A DNA stretch of 64,000 nt. It comes from Gemmatimonadota bacterium. GTDB taxonomy: Bacteria > Gemmatimonadota > Gemmatimonadetes > Gemmatimonadales > Gemmatimonadaceae. Location: positions 1 through 64,000 of the forward strand of contig PLCA01000009.1 of NCBI GenBank assembly GCA_003134685.1, read 5' to 3'. The position numbers and the translations under genes are program-made. This document shows positions 1 to 11,730 of the stretch, one piece after another; the first letter of the stretch is position 1, and every line of letters begins with the position of its first letter. The notes beneath the pieces are model-generated. The model saw only the letters and a list, made by a program, of their open reading frames with translations, did no database searches and was not told the DNA's origin.

Positions 1-204
1 GAGCAGATCGCCGAGGGTCTCTGTCAGGTGCTGAACCCAAGTGGCGTCGGCGTGGTGATCGAGGCTTATCACCTATGCATGATGATGCGCGGAGTGCAGA
101 AGCAGAACTCGAAGACGATCACTTCGGCGCTTAGAGGCGCATTCCGCGAAGATCCCAAGACGCGCGACGAGTTCCTGCGTCTCGCCCACAACGGCCGCGA
201 CTAA
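1..204 (+). CDS. folE: GTP cyclohydrolase I, C-terminal fragment
   Basis: The first reading frame is open from base 1 to a TAA at 202-204 and gives the last 67 residues of GTP cyclohydrolase I, which makes dihydroneopterin triphosphate from GTP for folate and related pteridines. The fragment contains the family signature HLCMMMRGV, including the Cys that helps bind the catalytic zinc and the Arg-Gly-Val that follows. It ends with the usual short charged tail ([13 protein letters not shown]). The 5' part lies outside the window. The SDR gene starts 4 bp downstream, so the two are probably co-transcribed. Confidence 0.93.
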   Translation, partial: EQIAEGLCQVLNPSGVGVVIEAYHLCMMMRGVQKQNSKTITSALRGAFREDPKTRDEFLRLAHNGRD

Positions 205-207
205 ATA

Positions 208-924
208 GTGGCCTCGCTCGGCGGGCGGACCGCTGTCGTTACGGGTGCCTCCAGAGGAATCGGCGCTGGAATCGCCGAAGCGCTCGGCGGCCAGGGCGTG
301 CGCGTGGTTCTGGTCGCCAGAACTGAAGCGAAGCTCAAGGAGCGAGCGGCGCGGATCAAGGGGTCGATAGCCGTCCCGTGCGACATCACAGACCCGAAAA
401 GCGTCGAGCAGGCGACGAAGCGCATCGTCACGGAGCTGAACGGCGTTCCCGACATTCTCGTGAACAACGCCGGGATATTCAGCGTCGCGGTCGCGGCGGA
501 GACGACGGCCGAATCCTTCATCGAGACGATCAATACCAATCTCGTCGGCCCATTCCTCTTTGTACGCGCTTTTCTAGGCGGCATGAAAGAGCGGAAGGCG
601 GGACACGTTGTAACAATCGGATCGATCGCCGATCGAACCATTTTTACCGGCAACGCCGCGTACTCCGCCGCCAAGTTCGGTCTTCGCGCCCTTCACGAAG
701 TCATGCGGGCCGAGCTCCGTGGGACTGGAGTCCGCACGACGTTGATTTCTCCCGCGGCAACGGACACCGAGATCTGGAATTCGGTCAAGGTCACCGACCC
801 TGTTGCCAAGCCCCATTCGAAGCGGCCGATGCTCGACCCGAATGACGTCGTCGGCGCCGTGATGTTCGCGCTCACTCAGCCGGCGAGAGTGAATGTCGAC
901 GAGCTGCGGCTCTCGCACGGCTAG
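208..924 (+). CDS. Short-chain dehydrogenase/reductase
   Basis: 238-residue classical SDR oxidoreductase using NAD(P). The Rossmann glycine motif TGASRGIG is near residue 14, NNAG near residue 87, and the catalytic Ser and YxxxK (YSAAK) are near residues 134-155. The length is normal for the family. A GTG at 208 is the most upstream start and sits 4 bp after folE, suggesting translational coupling. That neighbour makes a pteridine- or folate-linked reductase (pteridine-reductase-like) possible, but nothing in the sequence fixes the substrate. Confidence 0.85.
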   Translation: MASLGGRTAVVTGASRGIGAGIAEALGGQGVRVVLVARTEAKLKERAARIKGSIAVPCDITDPKSVEQATKRIVTELNGVPDILVNNAGIFSVAVAAETTAESFIETINTNLVGPFLFVRAFLGGMKERKAGHVVTIGSIADRTIFTGNAAYSAAKFGLRALHEVMRAELRGTGVRTTLISPAATDTEIWNSVKVTDPVAKPHSKRPMLDPNDVVGAVMFALTQPARVNVDELRLSHG

Positions 925-965
925 AGCTCGAGCGCGCCGATGAGGCTTCGCGGGTAACTATCGCA

Positions 966-1604
966 GTGTTCATCGAACTGCTCGATCTGTTGCGTTGCGT
1001 CAAAGCGCACGAGGATACCTGGCTCGTCGCGTCGTTCAAAACCGTCTCCAATCGTTTCGTGGTCGACGGCACGCTCGGCTGCCCGACCTGCTCCGCGAAA
1101 TACCCGATCACAACAGGCATAGCGGATTTCACAGCTGGCGCTGACTTGCCGCCGCGCAAAACCGGGGAGTGGGCGGCGACACTGGAGCGGGAAGAGATCG
1201 CCACGCGGGCAGGCGCTTTTCTCGACGTCACGGAACTCGGGGCAACGGTGGTCCTTGGCGGGAGCTGGGCGAGTGCCGCGCAGGAGCTGAGCCTGATGAC
1301 GGGAGCGCGCGTGCTCTCGCTCAATCCGGAAAGTGGTGTCGAGGAATCCGAGACCGTCGGACTTCTGCTGGTCGGTTCAGAGATTCCGGTCGCGCCCGGC
1401 TCGGTGCTCGGCGTCGCGCTCGACGCCTCGTTTCCGGCGGGAATCGTCGCCTCGGCGGTGAAGGCGATCCGAGCGGGAGGGAGGATCGTCGGCCCCACCC
1501 TGATTCCGCCACCGAGCGAGCTCACGGTGCTCGCCCGGGATGAGGACTACTGGGTGGCGCGGAAGGCGCCGGAGGTGATCAAGCTATCGCGTGCTGGTCG
1601 GTGA
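966..1604 (+). CDS. Trm112-like zinc-domain protein of unknown function
   Basis: 212 residues from a GTG start. Residues 1-55 resemble the Trm112/UPF0434 fold: an N-terminal LLRCV segment, then LGCPTCSAKYPITTGIADF. The second CxxC pair and the YPI-DGI-like turn are intact, while the first pair is reduced to Cys plus a nearby His. Residues 60-212 look like a small alpha/beta domain with glycine-rich turns (VVLGGSWASAAQEL; AIRAGGRIVGPTLIPPPSEL), compatible with a degenerate methyltransferase fold but without a clear SAM motif. The 3' end overlaps the convergent ligase gene by 26 bp. The role is unknown. Confidence 0.6.
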   Translation: MFIELLDLLRCVKAHEDTWLVASFKTVSNRFVVDGTLGCPTCSAKYPITTGIADFTAGADLPPRKTGEWAATLEREEIATRAGAFLDVTELGATVVLGGSWASAAQELSLMTGARVLSLNPESGVEESETVGLLLVGSEIPVAPGSVLGVALDASFPAGIVASAVKAIRAGGRIVGPTLIPPPSELTVLARDEDYWVARKAPEVIKLSRAGR

Positions 1605-3438
1605 ATCCGCTCCGCTCGGCCTCTTCGTAAAGCGAGTCGATGAGCGCCTTGTAGTGCTTGTCGATCGCCTTGCGCTTCACCTTTTGGGTTGGCGTCAGCT
1701 CGCCGGTCTCGATCGAGAAATCGTGCTCGAGCAAACCGATCCTCTTAGGCATCTCGAAGTGAGCAGTGCCTTCCAGCTCCTTGTTGACTTCTTTTTCGAT
1801 CTTCGCCTGGATCGTCGGCATCCGTAGCAGCTGCGCGCGGTCCGTCCAGATGATATTCCGCTTCGCCGCCCACCTTTCCAGCTGATCGAAGTTCGGCACG
1901 ATCAGCATTGAGGGGAATTTGCGCTTGTCACCGATCATCACGGCCTGGGCAACGTACTTGTTGGTTTTGACTTTGTTCTCGAGCGGCTGCGGCGCGACCT
2001 TCTTGCCGCCGGCGGTGACGATGAGGTCTTTCTTGCGATCGGTGATGGAAAGGAATCCGTCGTTCAGCTCACCAATGTCGCCGGTGTGGAACCAGCCATC
2101 CGGCTCGATTGCTTCCCGAGTGGCGTCGGGTTTGTTGTAGTACCCCTTCATGATGTTCGGCCCGCGAGTGAGGATCTCACCGTCGGCCGCAATTTTCACC
2201 TCGGCGCCGTCGACCAGCTTCCCGACGGTGCCGATGCGGAAATTCTCGGGCGTGTTGACTCCAATCACGGGTGAAGTCTCCGTCAGCCCGTATCCTTCCA
2301 GGATTACCAATCCAGCGGCGAAGAAGAACTTGTTGATGTCCGGTGCGAGCGGCGCGCCGCCGGAGACGAAATAGCGAAGGCGTCCACCTGTCCGCGCCTT
2401 GAGCTTCGAGAAGACGAGCTTCTGCGCGATCGCGTACTGCTGCGCCAACAGTGCGCCCGGCTCCCTTCCGGCCAGTTTCTCATTGGCCCAGCGCTCGGCG
2501 ACGCCGCGCGCCCAGAAAAAAATCTTCTTCTTCAGGAATCCGCCGGTGAGAGCCGTTTCCAGAATGCGCGCAAACATCTTTTCGTAGAGTCGCGGCACCG
2601 AGAGAACGAGGGTCGGCCGGACCTCTAGCATGTTGGCGGCAACAGTGTCGATCGATTCGGCGTAGGCGATCGATGTTCCGGTGGCGAACATCAGGTAGTG
2701 CCCGGCCATCCGTTCGAAGATGTGTGACAGCGGGAGGAAGCTCAGCCCTGTGTCACGACCGTCGAATGGAATGGCCTTCCGCGACGCCTCGACGTTCGAG
2801 TAGATGTTGTCGTGCGTCAGCATCACGCCCTTGGGCTCGCCCGTCGTGCCCGAGGTGTAGATGATCGTCGCGAGATCGTCCGGCTTGACCGTGAGGGCGT
2901 CCTCGCGGTAGGTGGCGATCGACTCCCGGGTCTCGCCCTTTGATCCCCGTTTTTCGAGTTCCGCCATTGACATGTTGGTGAGGCCGGAGATGTCATCGAA
3001 GCCGATTACGGTCTTGAGTGCAGGGAGCTGCGAGCGGACTTCTCTGATTTTTTCCGCCTGCATCTTGTTCGATACGAAGACCGCGACGGCGCCCGAATCC
3101 CTGAGCATGTACGCGACCTGGTCGGCCGGCAGAGTGGGATAGATGGGGACGTCGGTTAAGCCTACGCTGAGGCACGCGTAGTCCGCGATTGCCCACTCCG
3201 GCCGATTCTCGGAAAGGATTGCGACGCGGTCTCCACGCCTGACGCCGAGCGAGGACAGCCCGCGGGCGGCATGACGTACGCGGTCGGCGACCTCGCTGTG
3301 GGAGATCGGCCGGTAAGCTCCGTCTCTCTTGACCTGCAGAGCGTCAGGGCGGTTGAACTTCGAGACCGCGTCGAAAAAGAGCTGATTCAGCGTCCCAGGA
3401 GCGGGTCGCGGTCCACCTTTGGCTTCCATCAGCGCCAT
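1579..3438 (-). CDS. Long-chain fatty-acid-CoA ligase (AMP-dependent synthetase)
   Basis: 619-residue ANL-family enzyme that activates a fatty acid through an acyl-adenylate to the CoA thioester. The P-loop-like motif YTSGTTGEPKGVMLTH is near residue 192, GYGLTETSPV near 390, the TGD motif (DGWFHTGDIGELNDG) near 450, and the hinge region TDRKKDLIVTAGGKKVAPQ follows with the mobile C-terminal domain. The length matches the FadD15-type long-chain group. The start at 3438 has GGGGAG about 8 bp upstream. It is last in a leftward operon after the TPR, ParA and lipoprotein genes (34 bp gap to the lipoprotein). Chain length cannot be read from the sequence. Confidence 0.92.
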   Translation of the reverse strand: MALMEAKGGPRPAPGTLNQLFFDAVSKFNRPDALQVKRDGAYRPISHSEVADRVRHAARGLSSLGVRRGDRVAILSENRPEWAIADYACLSVGLTDVPIYPTLPADQVAYMLRDSGAVAVFVSNKMQAEKIREVRSQLPALKTVIGFDDISGLTNMSMAELEKRGSKGETRESIATYREDALTVKPDDLATIIYTSGTTGEPKGVMLTHDNIYSNVEASRKAIPFDGRDTGLSFLPLSHIFERMAGHYLMFATGTSIAYAESIDTVAANMLEVRPTLVLSVPRLYEKMFARILETALTGGFLKKKIFFWARGVAERWANEKLAGREPGALLAQQYAIAQKLVFSKLKARTGGRLRYFVSGGAPLAPDINKFFFAAGLVILEGYGLTETSPVIGVNTPENFRIGTVGKLVDGAEVKIAADGEILTRGPNIMKGYYNKPDATREAIEPDGWFHTGDIGELNDGFLSITDRKKDLIVTAGGKKVAPQPLENKVKTNKYVAQAVMIGDKRKFPSMLIVPNFDQLERWAAKRNIIWTDRAQLLRMPTIQAKIEKEVNKELEGTAHFEMPKRIGLLEHDFSIETGELTPTQKVKRKAIDKHYKALIDSLYEEAERSGFTDQHAIA

Positions 3439-3472
3439 TCATTCTCCCCGAAAGCGGGTCTGGTTTAGCGGG

Positions 3473-4240
3473 TTAGCCGGGCGGCTTCAGCAGGAGCACG
3501 AGCCGCACCGGACTGCCATTCACCTGCACTCCACGATACTTCGCCGTGGCGTTCACCACTATCGAATCGACGGTCGAGGTGAGGAGGAGAGGATGCACGC
3601 GAATCATTCTCCCCGCTATACCGGTCGCGTCAGTAGTATCCACGACGGACGCCTTTCCAGCGTCGTTCACCAGCACGCCCAGCTGCGGATCGCTTTGCGC
3701 GACGATGGTGAAGCTCACGATGTAGGACTTCACGACGGTGTCGTTCGGAGCGACGCCATGCGTGAGCTTCACTTGCAGCTGGCGCGACAGGTTGAGAGTG
3801 CTGTCGGTGGGCGAATATTGCAAGCTGTCGAGGGCGTTCACCGCCTGCACAAGATCCGGCCGCAGCGTAACGTCGACGGTCTGAACCGCCTGAAGTATCC
3901 CGACGGTTGCCACGATCCGCGCCGGCGTCGAGCGCAGGCTGTCTCCGACGACGATCCCGGTCGCGCTGTCCACGGTGACGCCGGAGCCGGGCGACAAAAA
4001 GAAAACCGGCGCCGGAATGATCTCTCTACCCTGGAAGTCGAAGGCATGTACTACTGGGCGCACTATGGCACCAGTCGTGTCGCGCAGCGTGTCGCCGACG
4101 ACAACCGATGGCGCGGACAAAGAATCGAACACTATCGAGAGAACGGACGTCGAGCTGCCGCTTACGTCGGTGCAGGCGGCGCCGGTGAGACCGATCCCAA
4201 GAAGGGTGAAGAACACTGCGCTTGCCGGCGACAGCCTCAT
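3473..4240 (-). CDS. Secreted/lipoprotein with Ig-like beta-domains
   Basis: 255 residues. The N-terminus (MRLSPASAVFFTLLGIGLTGAAC) is a signal peptide ending in a weak lipobox at Cys23. The rest is Thr/Val/Asp-rich with repeated motifs such as VVVGDTLRDTTGAIV and GIVVGDSLRSTPARI, typical of bacterial Ig-like (Big_2-type) domains. The start codon overlaps the ParA stop (ATGA), so the two are translationally coupled. There is no catalytic motif. It is probably an outer-membrane-anchored surface protein of unknown role. Confidence 0.72.
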   Translation of the reverse strand: MRLSPASAVFFTLLGIGLTGAACTDVSGSSTSVLSIVFDSLSAPSVVVGDTLRDTTGAIVRPVVHAFDFQGREIIPAPVFFLSPGSGVTVDSATGIVVGDSLRSTPARIVATVGILQAVQTVDVTLRPDLVQAVNALDSLQYSPTDSTLNLSRQLQVKLTHGVAPNDTVVKSYIVSFTIVAQSDPQLGVLVNDAGKASVVDTTDATGIAGRMIRVHPLLLTSTVDSIVVNATAKYRGVQVNGSPVRLVLLLKPPG

Positions 4241-5004
4241 ACCAACCGGTCAGCTAGCAGCGTCGCGAGGTTTACGTAAGCTTGCGACGCCGCGTCGGCG
4301 GGACTCCGAACCACCACCGGCTGGCCCGCGGCAAAAGCGTCGGCCGTAGCCGAGGTGCGGGGAATCACGACGTCAAAGACGATATTGGCGGGGAGATGCT
4401 TTCTCACGTAGTCCACTACCCGGTCACTGGCCGGATTGTTCGCCTCGTACATGGTGAGAAGAATTCCGTCGAGCGTGAGACGCTCGTTGACGGCGACGAT
4501 ATCCTGAATCGCGCGCAGAATCTGCGGCGTCGTCTGGAGAGCCAGCGGCTCGCATTGAAGCGGGACGATTACGTGCTCGGCGGCGCCCAGCACCTTGCGA
4601 GTGATCGATCCCAGCCCGGGCGGCGTGTCGACGACAACGACCTGGCACCGCTGCTCGGCCATTTGAAGCAGGTCCTGGAGGACATTCGTCTCGCGCACCA
4701 GCTGCGAGTAGACGGCGTGGTCCGACTCATCGGCGACGGAGCCGGCAAGAATGACACGCAGCCACGGAAGAGCCGTCGGCAGAATGATCTCGCGGAGGCT
4801 GCGCTCGCCGTTCAGGTAGTCGGCGAATCCCGCCGTCGCGTGACCGCGGGCGAGCCCGGAGCCGTAGCGCACCGATCCCTGCGGATCGACATCGATGAGC
4901 AGCGTTTTCATTCCCCGGCGCGCGAACGCGGCGGCGAGGTTTACAGCGGTAGTGGTTTTGCCGACTCCTCCTTTCTGGCTTACGACAGCGAGGACCGCTC
5001 CCAT
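4237..5004 (-). CDS. ParA/Soj-family ATPase
   Basis: 255 residues of the MinD/ParA family. The deviant Walker A motif KGGVGKTT is at residues 11-18, with the DVDPQGS box near residue 39 and a Walker-B-like DTPPGLG near 125. The C-terminal part (IPRTSATADAFAAGQPVV) is characteristic of Soj-type proteins. These ATPases position DNA or protein complexes on the nucleoid. No parB gene or obvious parS-like repeat is next to it. It sits between a TPR gene (directly abutting) and a lipoprotein gene (ATGA overlap), so it is an orphan ParA that more likely positions a protein complex than segregates a replicon. Confidence 0.9.
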   Translation of the reverse strand: MGAVLAVVSQKGGVGKTTTAVNLAAAFARRGMKTLLIDVDPQGSVRYGSGLARGHATAGFADYLNGERSLREIILPTALPWLRVILAGSVADESDHAVYSQLVRETNVLQDLLQMAEQRCQVVVVDTPPGLGSITRKVLGAAEHVIVPLQCEPLALQTTPQILRAIQDIVAVNERLTLDGILLTMYEANNPASDRVVDYVRKHLPANIVFDVVIPRTSATADAFAAGQPVVVRSPADAASQAYVNLATLLADRLV

Positions 5005-5484
5005 CTATTCCGAAATCCCCGGATAGTCGCTGGTCTTCAACTGGGGGTTCGAGGAAGGAGGCGGTTCGGTGCTCTTCATCTCGTCGAGAGTCTTCTGGGC
5101 GTGCTTCACCCAGCGTTCGGCTTCCGCGCTTTTCGGCGGATCCATCAGAAACGCCTCGAGGTGAAAGGCCGCGTCGCTCAATTCACCGCGCCTGAGAAGA
5201 AGAAAAGCCAGACCGTAGTGTGCTCCCGAAAGCTTGGGCTCGACCGCGAGAGCGCGACGGTAGCAGCGAATCGCCTCGTCGAGCTGACCGAGCTTCGAGT
5301 AGGCGATTGCCATGTTCTGGAGGACCTTGTGATTGTTGGGTCTTTGGCGGAGGGCGAGCCGATACGACGTCAGCGCGGCATCATAATCGCCCTGACGTTC
5401 CAGCGCGAGCGCCTCGTTGAGGTAGTCCAGGTTTTCGGTCGCCGGCTTCGGCTTGCCGCCCGTAAGGCGGTCCCAGAATGACAT
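5005..5484 (-). CDS. TPR-repeat protein
   Basis: 159 residues. After a short basic N-terminus (MSFWDRLTGGKPKP) there are about three tetratricopeptide repeats between residues 20 and 125, with the alternating A/Y/L/P pattern (LERQGDYDAALTSYRLAL; KLGQLDEAIRCYRRALAVEP). No signal peptide is visible, so it is probably cytoplasmic and a protein-protein adaptor. The stop codon abuts the ParA start at 5004, which suggests it is the partner or scaffold of that orphan ParA. It is the first gene of the leftward operon. Confidence 0.78.
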   Translation of the reverse strand: MSFWDRLTGGKPKPATENLDYLNEALALERQGDYDAALTSYRLALRQRPNNHKVLQNMAIAYSKLGQLDEAIRCYRRALAVEPKLSGAHYGLAFLLLRRGELSDAAFHLEAFLMDPPKSAEAERWVKHAQKTLDEMKSTEPPPSSNPQLKTSDYPGISE

Positions 5485-5561
5485 TTGGTCGAATCTACCG
5501 ACTATGATGTGAGAGGGCTAGCTTAACCTAACTGCTTTTCCCCAAACAGCTTGAGAGCAAA

Positions 5562-6098
5562 ATGTCACCGCGGAAACACACGGTCGACGCCGCCAAAGGC
5601 GTCCTCGAAATCGAATGGCCGTTCTTCGGCGAGCTGTCGCGCGGACTGGCGCTCAAGGTGGCGCGCGCCTACGACCCCGAGATCGTCATCGGGATCGCCA
5701 CGGCTGGGGTGATTCCAGGCGCGGTGATCGCGGCAATCCTCGGACGCGAGTTCCATTCGCTGGTGGTGAGCCGGAAGTACAGAACATCGCGCGCGCGCGA
5801 AGCGCCCGAGGTTTTCGGCAGCGCCCCCAAGGAGGTGCGGGGCAAGCGCGTGCTGATCGTGGACGAGACGTGCGATTCTGGAGACACGATGCGTTTGGCG
5901 GTGTCGGCGGTTCAGGAGGGAGGCGCGGCAGAGGTGCGGACCGCGGTCTCGATTCGCACTGGCGGCTACGCTCCGGATTTTCACGCGATCGCGACCGAGA
6001 GCACGATCATTTTGCCGTGGGATCGGGAGATTCTTGTCGATGAAGAGCTCAAGCCGAATCCCATTTACGCTGATGCGCTCCGATCGACGAACTCTTAA
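5562..6098 (+). CDS. Phosphoribosyltransferase (type I PRTase)
   Basis: 178 residues. The PRPP-binding motif VLIVDETCDSGDTM is at about residues 101-114 with its two acidic residues, and an N-terminal hydrophobic strand-turn (IVIGIATAGVIPGAVIA) forms the PRPP loop. The arrangement resembles xanthine/hypoxanthine-type PRTases, also often annotated simply as nucleotide phosphoribosyltransferases. Substrate specificity cannot be assigned. GAGAG lies a few bases before the ATG. The gene is divergent from the TPR-ParA operon and convergent with the V4R gene; the interval to the latter holds an inverted-repeat element. Confidence 0.82.
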   Translation: MSPRKHTVDAAKGVLEIEWPFFGELSRGLALKVARAYDPEIVIGIATAGVIPGAVIAAILGREFHSLVVSRKYRTSRAREAPEVFGSAPKEVRGKRVLIVDETCDSGDTMRLAVSAVQEGGAAEVRTAVSIRTGGYAPDFHAIATESTIILPWDREILVDEELKPNPIYADALRSTNS

Positions 6099-6120
6099 CT
6101 GAAGACTACCTGATAGCTGC

Positions 6121-6345
6121 AACTGAACGGGTGGGAGGCGTCAGTAGCGTAGTTGCCAGGTATCAGTTCACGACGCCCGGACTTGCCTCAGTGGCGTGAG
6201 AGGAAAAGCACTGCTTGTTCCTTCCCTGCACGAGATAAGTCCGGGCGTAGTGAACTGAGAACTGGCGACTGTGCCTCTGGCGCCTCCCACCCCGTTCCTT
6301 TGCAGTCATTCCGCGCTACTGACGCCTCCCGCCAGTTCAGTTGCC
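6121..6345. repeat. Inverted-repeat element in a convergent intergenic gap (copy C)
   Basis: This fills most of the 267-bp gap between two convergent genes. An outer perfect 17-bp inverted repeat pairs 6133-6149 (GGGAGGCGTCAGTAGCG) with 6314-6330. A second, longer arm pairs 6165-6184 with 6237-6256 (one mismatch) and extends outward with imperfect pairing to 6155 and 6266, leaving a loop of about 52 bases. The left edge AACTGAACGGG (6121-6131) is mirrored on the right by partly duplicated units (CGCCTCCCAC at 6281, CGCCTCCCGCC at 6323) and TTCAGTTGC (6336-6344). The edge sequences and a CGTAGTTnCC..GGTATC core match repeat copies near 55.1 and 59.0 kb. No ORF is present. Confidence 0.7.
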
Positions 6346-6365
6346 GTTTTCAGCAAGAGCCGGCG

Positions 6366-6911
6366 CTAGAACTCTCCCGCCCCGATCGTCTCCCACTCTT
6401 CGCCGCGCGACACCCGCTCGTACGCGTGCTCCAGCATATCGGCGTTGCCGGCCAGGAACCGGCAGCGCGCCCTTCCGCCGACGGTGCACTCGATCTCCAT
6501 CACGGCGACCGGATAGTCGGCGAGACAGCCGAGGAATCCGGCCAATGTCCCGATGGTGAGGTGGCAGCCACTCTCGCCTTCACCATGGAGCTGTGCTTCC
6601 CAGCATCCCTCGATGTCGATCACGGCGAGCGCGTCGTGCAGCGAGCGGAACGTCACGCGTCCCCAACCCGCCGCCTGGAAGAACTCGGCGGCGCGCGCGG
6701 AGAACTCGTCGATGGGAAGATCTTCCGCCTTCCTCGAGCCACGTTCGCTGAGCCAGCTCTCGAACGCGTCGAAGAGCGAGCCCGCGCCCGCGTACCCTGC
6801 CTCACGTAGCGCATCGGGTCCGCCGCCGCTGGCGCCCGCGACGCGCAGGCGAAGATCGCGCAGCGTGCGCTGCGCCAGGCCGATCAATTCGGGGGCTTCT
6901 GTAGTGGGCAT
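6366..6911 (-). CDS. V4R-domain protein
   Basis: 181 residues. The C-terminal half has the 4-vinyl-reductase (V4R) pattern: FRSLHDALAVIDIEGCWEA, then a Cys-rich end with ECTVGGRARCRFLAGNADML (residues about 140-160). V4R domains are small ligand- or metal-binding sensor modules found in bacteriochlorophyll-related and XylR/BadM-type proteins. The N-terminal 50 residues are helical with no recognised domain. It follows ligA by 17 bp and ends the receiver/GGDEF/ligA operon, so it may be another sensory protein. Its ligand is unknown. Confidence 0.68.
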   Translation of the reverse strand: MPTTEAPELIGLAQRTLRDLRLRVAGASGGGPDALREAGYAGAGSLFDAFESWLSERGSRKAEDLPIDEFSARAAEFFQAAGWGRVTFRSLHDALAVIDIEGCWEAQLHGEGESGCHLTIGTLAGFLGCLADYPVAVMEIECTVGGRARCRFLAGNADMLEHAYERVSRGEEWETIGAGEF

Positions 6912-6928
6912 GCGAAGTTAGGACGATC

Positions 6929-10098
<3,170 letters not shown>

Positions 10099-10109
<11 letters not shown>

Positions 10110-10488
10110 TGTTCTTGCCGAGAAATCTCTGCACCTCCGCCACTACGGCTCTCGGCTCACATGGCTTGGCGAGGTAGCCATCGCAGCCGACTTCCATCGC
10201 TTTCTCACGATCGGATGCCAGCGCGTGGGCGGTCAGCGCTATAATGGGGATCGACTTCGTAGACGGATCGTGCTTCAACACCTGGGTCGCTTCCCAACCG
10301 TCAATGATCGGAATGGAGATGTCCATCAGGATCAGGTCAGGCTTTTCTGACCGAGCCTTTGCTATTCCTTCCTCACCATTCAATGCCTCGGTTACCTCGT
10401 AACCGAAGTGCTTCAGGATGGTGGAATAAACGATTCGATTGTCCTCGTTGTCTTCCACCAATAATACCATTTTACCCGAACTGCTCAT
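10099..10488 (-). CDS. Single-domain response regulator (CheY-like)
   Basis: 129 residues consisting only of a receiver domain. The acidic pair is in LLVEDNEDN, the phospho-acceptor Asp in LILMDISIP near residue 57, the Thr in IALTAHA and the Lys in YLAKP. This resembles the DivK/SpdR type of stand-alone receivers that pair with c-di-GMP or hybrid-kinase pathways. It is the promoter-proximal gene of the leftward operon with the REC-GGDEF protein (11-bp overlap), ligA and the V4R protein, and is probably the phosphorelay partner of the cyclase. Confidence 0.92.
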
Positions 10489-10562
10489 TCAGCATCCTCG
10501 CACGGCTATTGCTAGACGGATGTTCAGGGCAAATTTCTTACCATCCCCTGAGCTAGGCTCTT

Positions 10563-10919
10563 ATGTTCAACTCTCCCAGCCCGCCCAGACCGGCATCGGC
10601 CAGCCCCAAAGCGCCGCCTCCCGGATCGATTCCTCAGCCCAAACGGGACAGTCTGCCCAACGAGACCGTGCCCGACTGGAACAACATCGGGCTGTTTACG
10701 GCCGGGATCGCTCTCGGAGCAATCCTGGGAGCGACGGTCGCGCTCTTATGGGCGCCCGCGAGCGGAGAAGAGACCCGCCATCGCATAGGGCGGCGCGCGA
10801 GAGGACAACGGGATGACGAGGATGTGTGGGCCGAGCTCGCCGAGGAGCTGGAGCTCGCCGCCACCGAAAGCGAAGGGGAAGCGGAAGAGGAAGAACTGAA
10901 CGCCGCGCTCAAGACCTAA
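10563..10919 (+). CDS. YtxH-domain membrane protein
   Basis: 118 residues. A Pro/Ser-rich N-terminus precedes one glycine-zipper membrane segment (LFTAGIALGAILGATVALLWAP, residues about 40-61), followed directly by SGEETRHRIGRRARG and a highly acidic Glu-rich tail. The TM-AP-x-SGEETR arrangement is the YtxH signature. These are small envelope proteins linked to stress in other bacteria; their function is unknown. The last 4 bp overlap the convergent TPR gene. Confidence 0.8.
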   Translation: MFNSPSPPRPASASPKAPPPGSIPQPKRDSLPNETVPDWNNIGLFTAGIALGAILGATVALLWAPASGEETRHRIGRRARGQRDDEDVWAELAEELELAATESEGEAEEEELNAALKT

Positions 10920-11674
10920 CCGGCTCTGATCGCCGCGTCTGCCTCCCCCTTGTAATGGCCGTCGTTGTAATCCCGGTTGGGCAGCTTCAACACCGCTTCG
11001 TACTCGGCGCGCGCCTTGGCCTTGTCGCCCATATCACGGTAGACCCCGGCGAGATCCAGGTGGTGAATGATCCGATCCGGCTCATTAGCGACAGATGCTT
11101 CCATGTAACGCTTCGCTTCCGGCCAGCTGGCCGATTCGAACACCTGCCCGCCCAGGAAGGTCTTCGCCATCATGCGCGTGAAGCCGCTCAGCCGCATCAC
11201 CTCGGCGTTCCACATTCCCATCACGTGAAGGCAGCCGGGCTGCTTCGGATTGATCTTGAGGCACTCGAGGGCGTGGGTACGGACATCTTTGGCGTATTTG
11301 ATCCGCGCTTTCGGTCCCTGGGTCAGAGCGTTTTTCCCCAGCGAGCGGGCAAGGTTGAAATGCCCCTCGGCGTCGCCCGGGTTGGCTTCGACGGCCCGAC
11401 GTGCGTATAGCTCGGCATTCTTGAAGTCGAGGCCGCGCTTTTCGTCGTCGCGCTCGTAGGATCCAAGATCGACTGCGGATCTGGATGCCTTCCAGTTGGC
11501 CTCATAGTTCTTGGGATCCAGCTTGATTGCTTCCTCGTAGTGCTGCAGAGCAGCGGGAGCGTTCATGGCGACGTATTCTTTGTCGCCAAGCGCAATGTGC
11601 TCGGCTGCCGTCTGGGCGCCCGCCATTGAGGCAGCGAGCAGCATTCCTGCAGACAGGTACTGAAGGGCGCGCAT
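10916..11674 (-). CDS. Secreted TPR protein
   Basis: 252 residues from the ATG at 11674, which has GGAG 6 bp upstream. The same frame is open further upstream, but that part is low-complexity shadow of the opposite strand. The N-terminus MRALQYLSAGMLLAASMAGAQ is a signal peptide with an AxA-like cleavage site. TPR-type helices follow: ALQHYEEAIKLDPKNYEA near residue 40, AELYARRAVEANPGDAEGHFNLA near 85 and DLAGVYRDMGDKAKARAEYEAVL near 210. The middle (GPKARIKYAKDVRTHALECL) is typical of a family of Bacteroidota/Gemmatimonadota periplasmic TPR proteins. Function unknown; probably a periplasmic scaffold. Confidence 0.8.
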   Translation of the reverse strand: MRALQYLSAGMLLAASMAGAQTAAEHIALGDKEYVAMNAPAALQHYEEAIKLDPKNYEANWKASRSAVDLGSYERDDEKRGLDFKNAELYARRAVEANPGDAEGHFNLARSLGKNALTQGPKARIKYAKDVRTHALECLKINPKQPGCLHVMGMWNAEVMRLSGFTRMMAKTFLGGQVFESASWPEAKRYMEASVANEPDRIIHHLDLAGVYRDMGDKAKARAEYEAVLKLPNRDYNDGHYKGEADAAIRAG

Positions 11675-11730
11675 GTGAACTCCGATTGCGAGGTGATGTT
11701 GACGGTAACAAGTACCCCGGCTGAGCCTAA

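Noticed and set aside
4282-5481. 399-residue open frame antisense to the ParA and TPR genes
   Set aside because: It mirrors two genes with clear family motifs, has Arg/His-rich shadow composition and no start signal.
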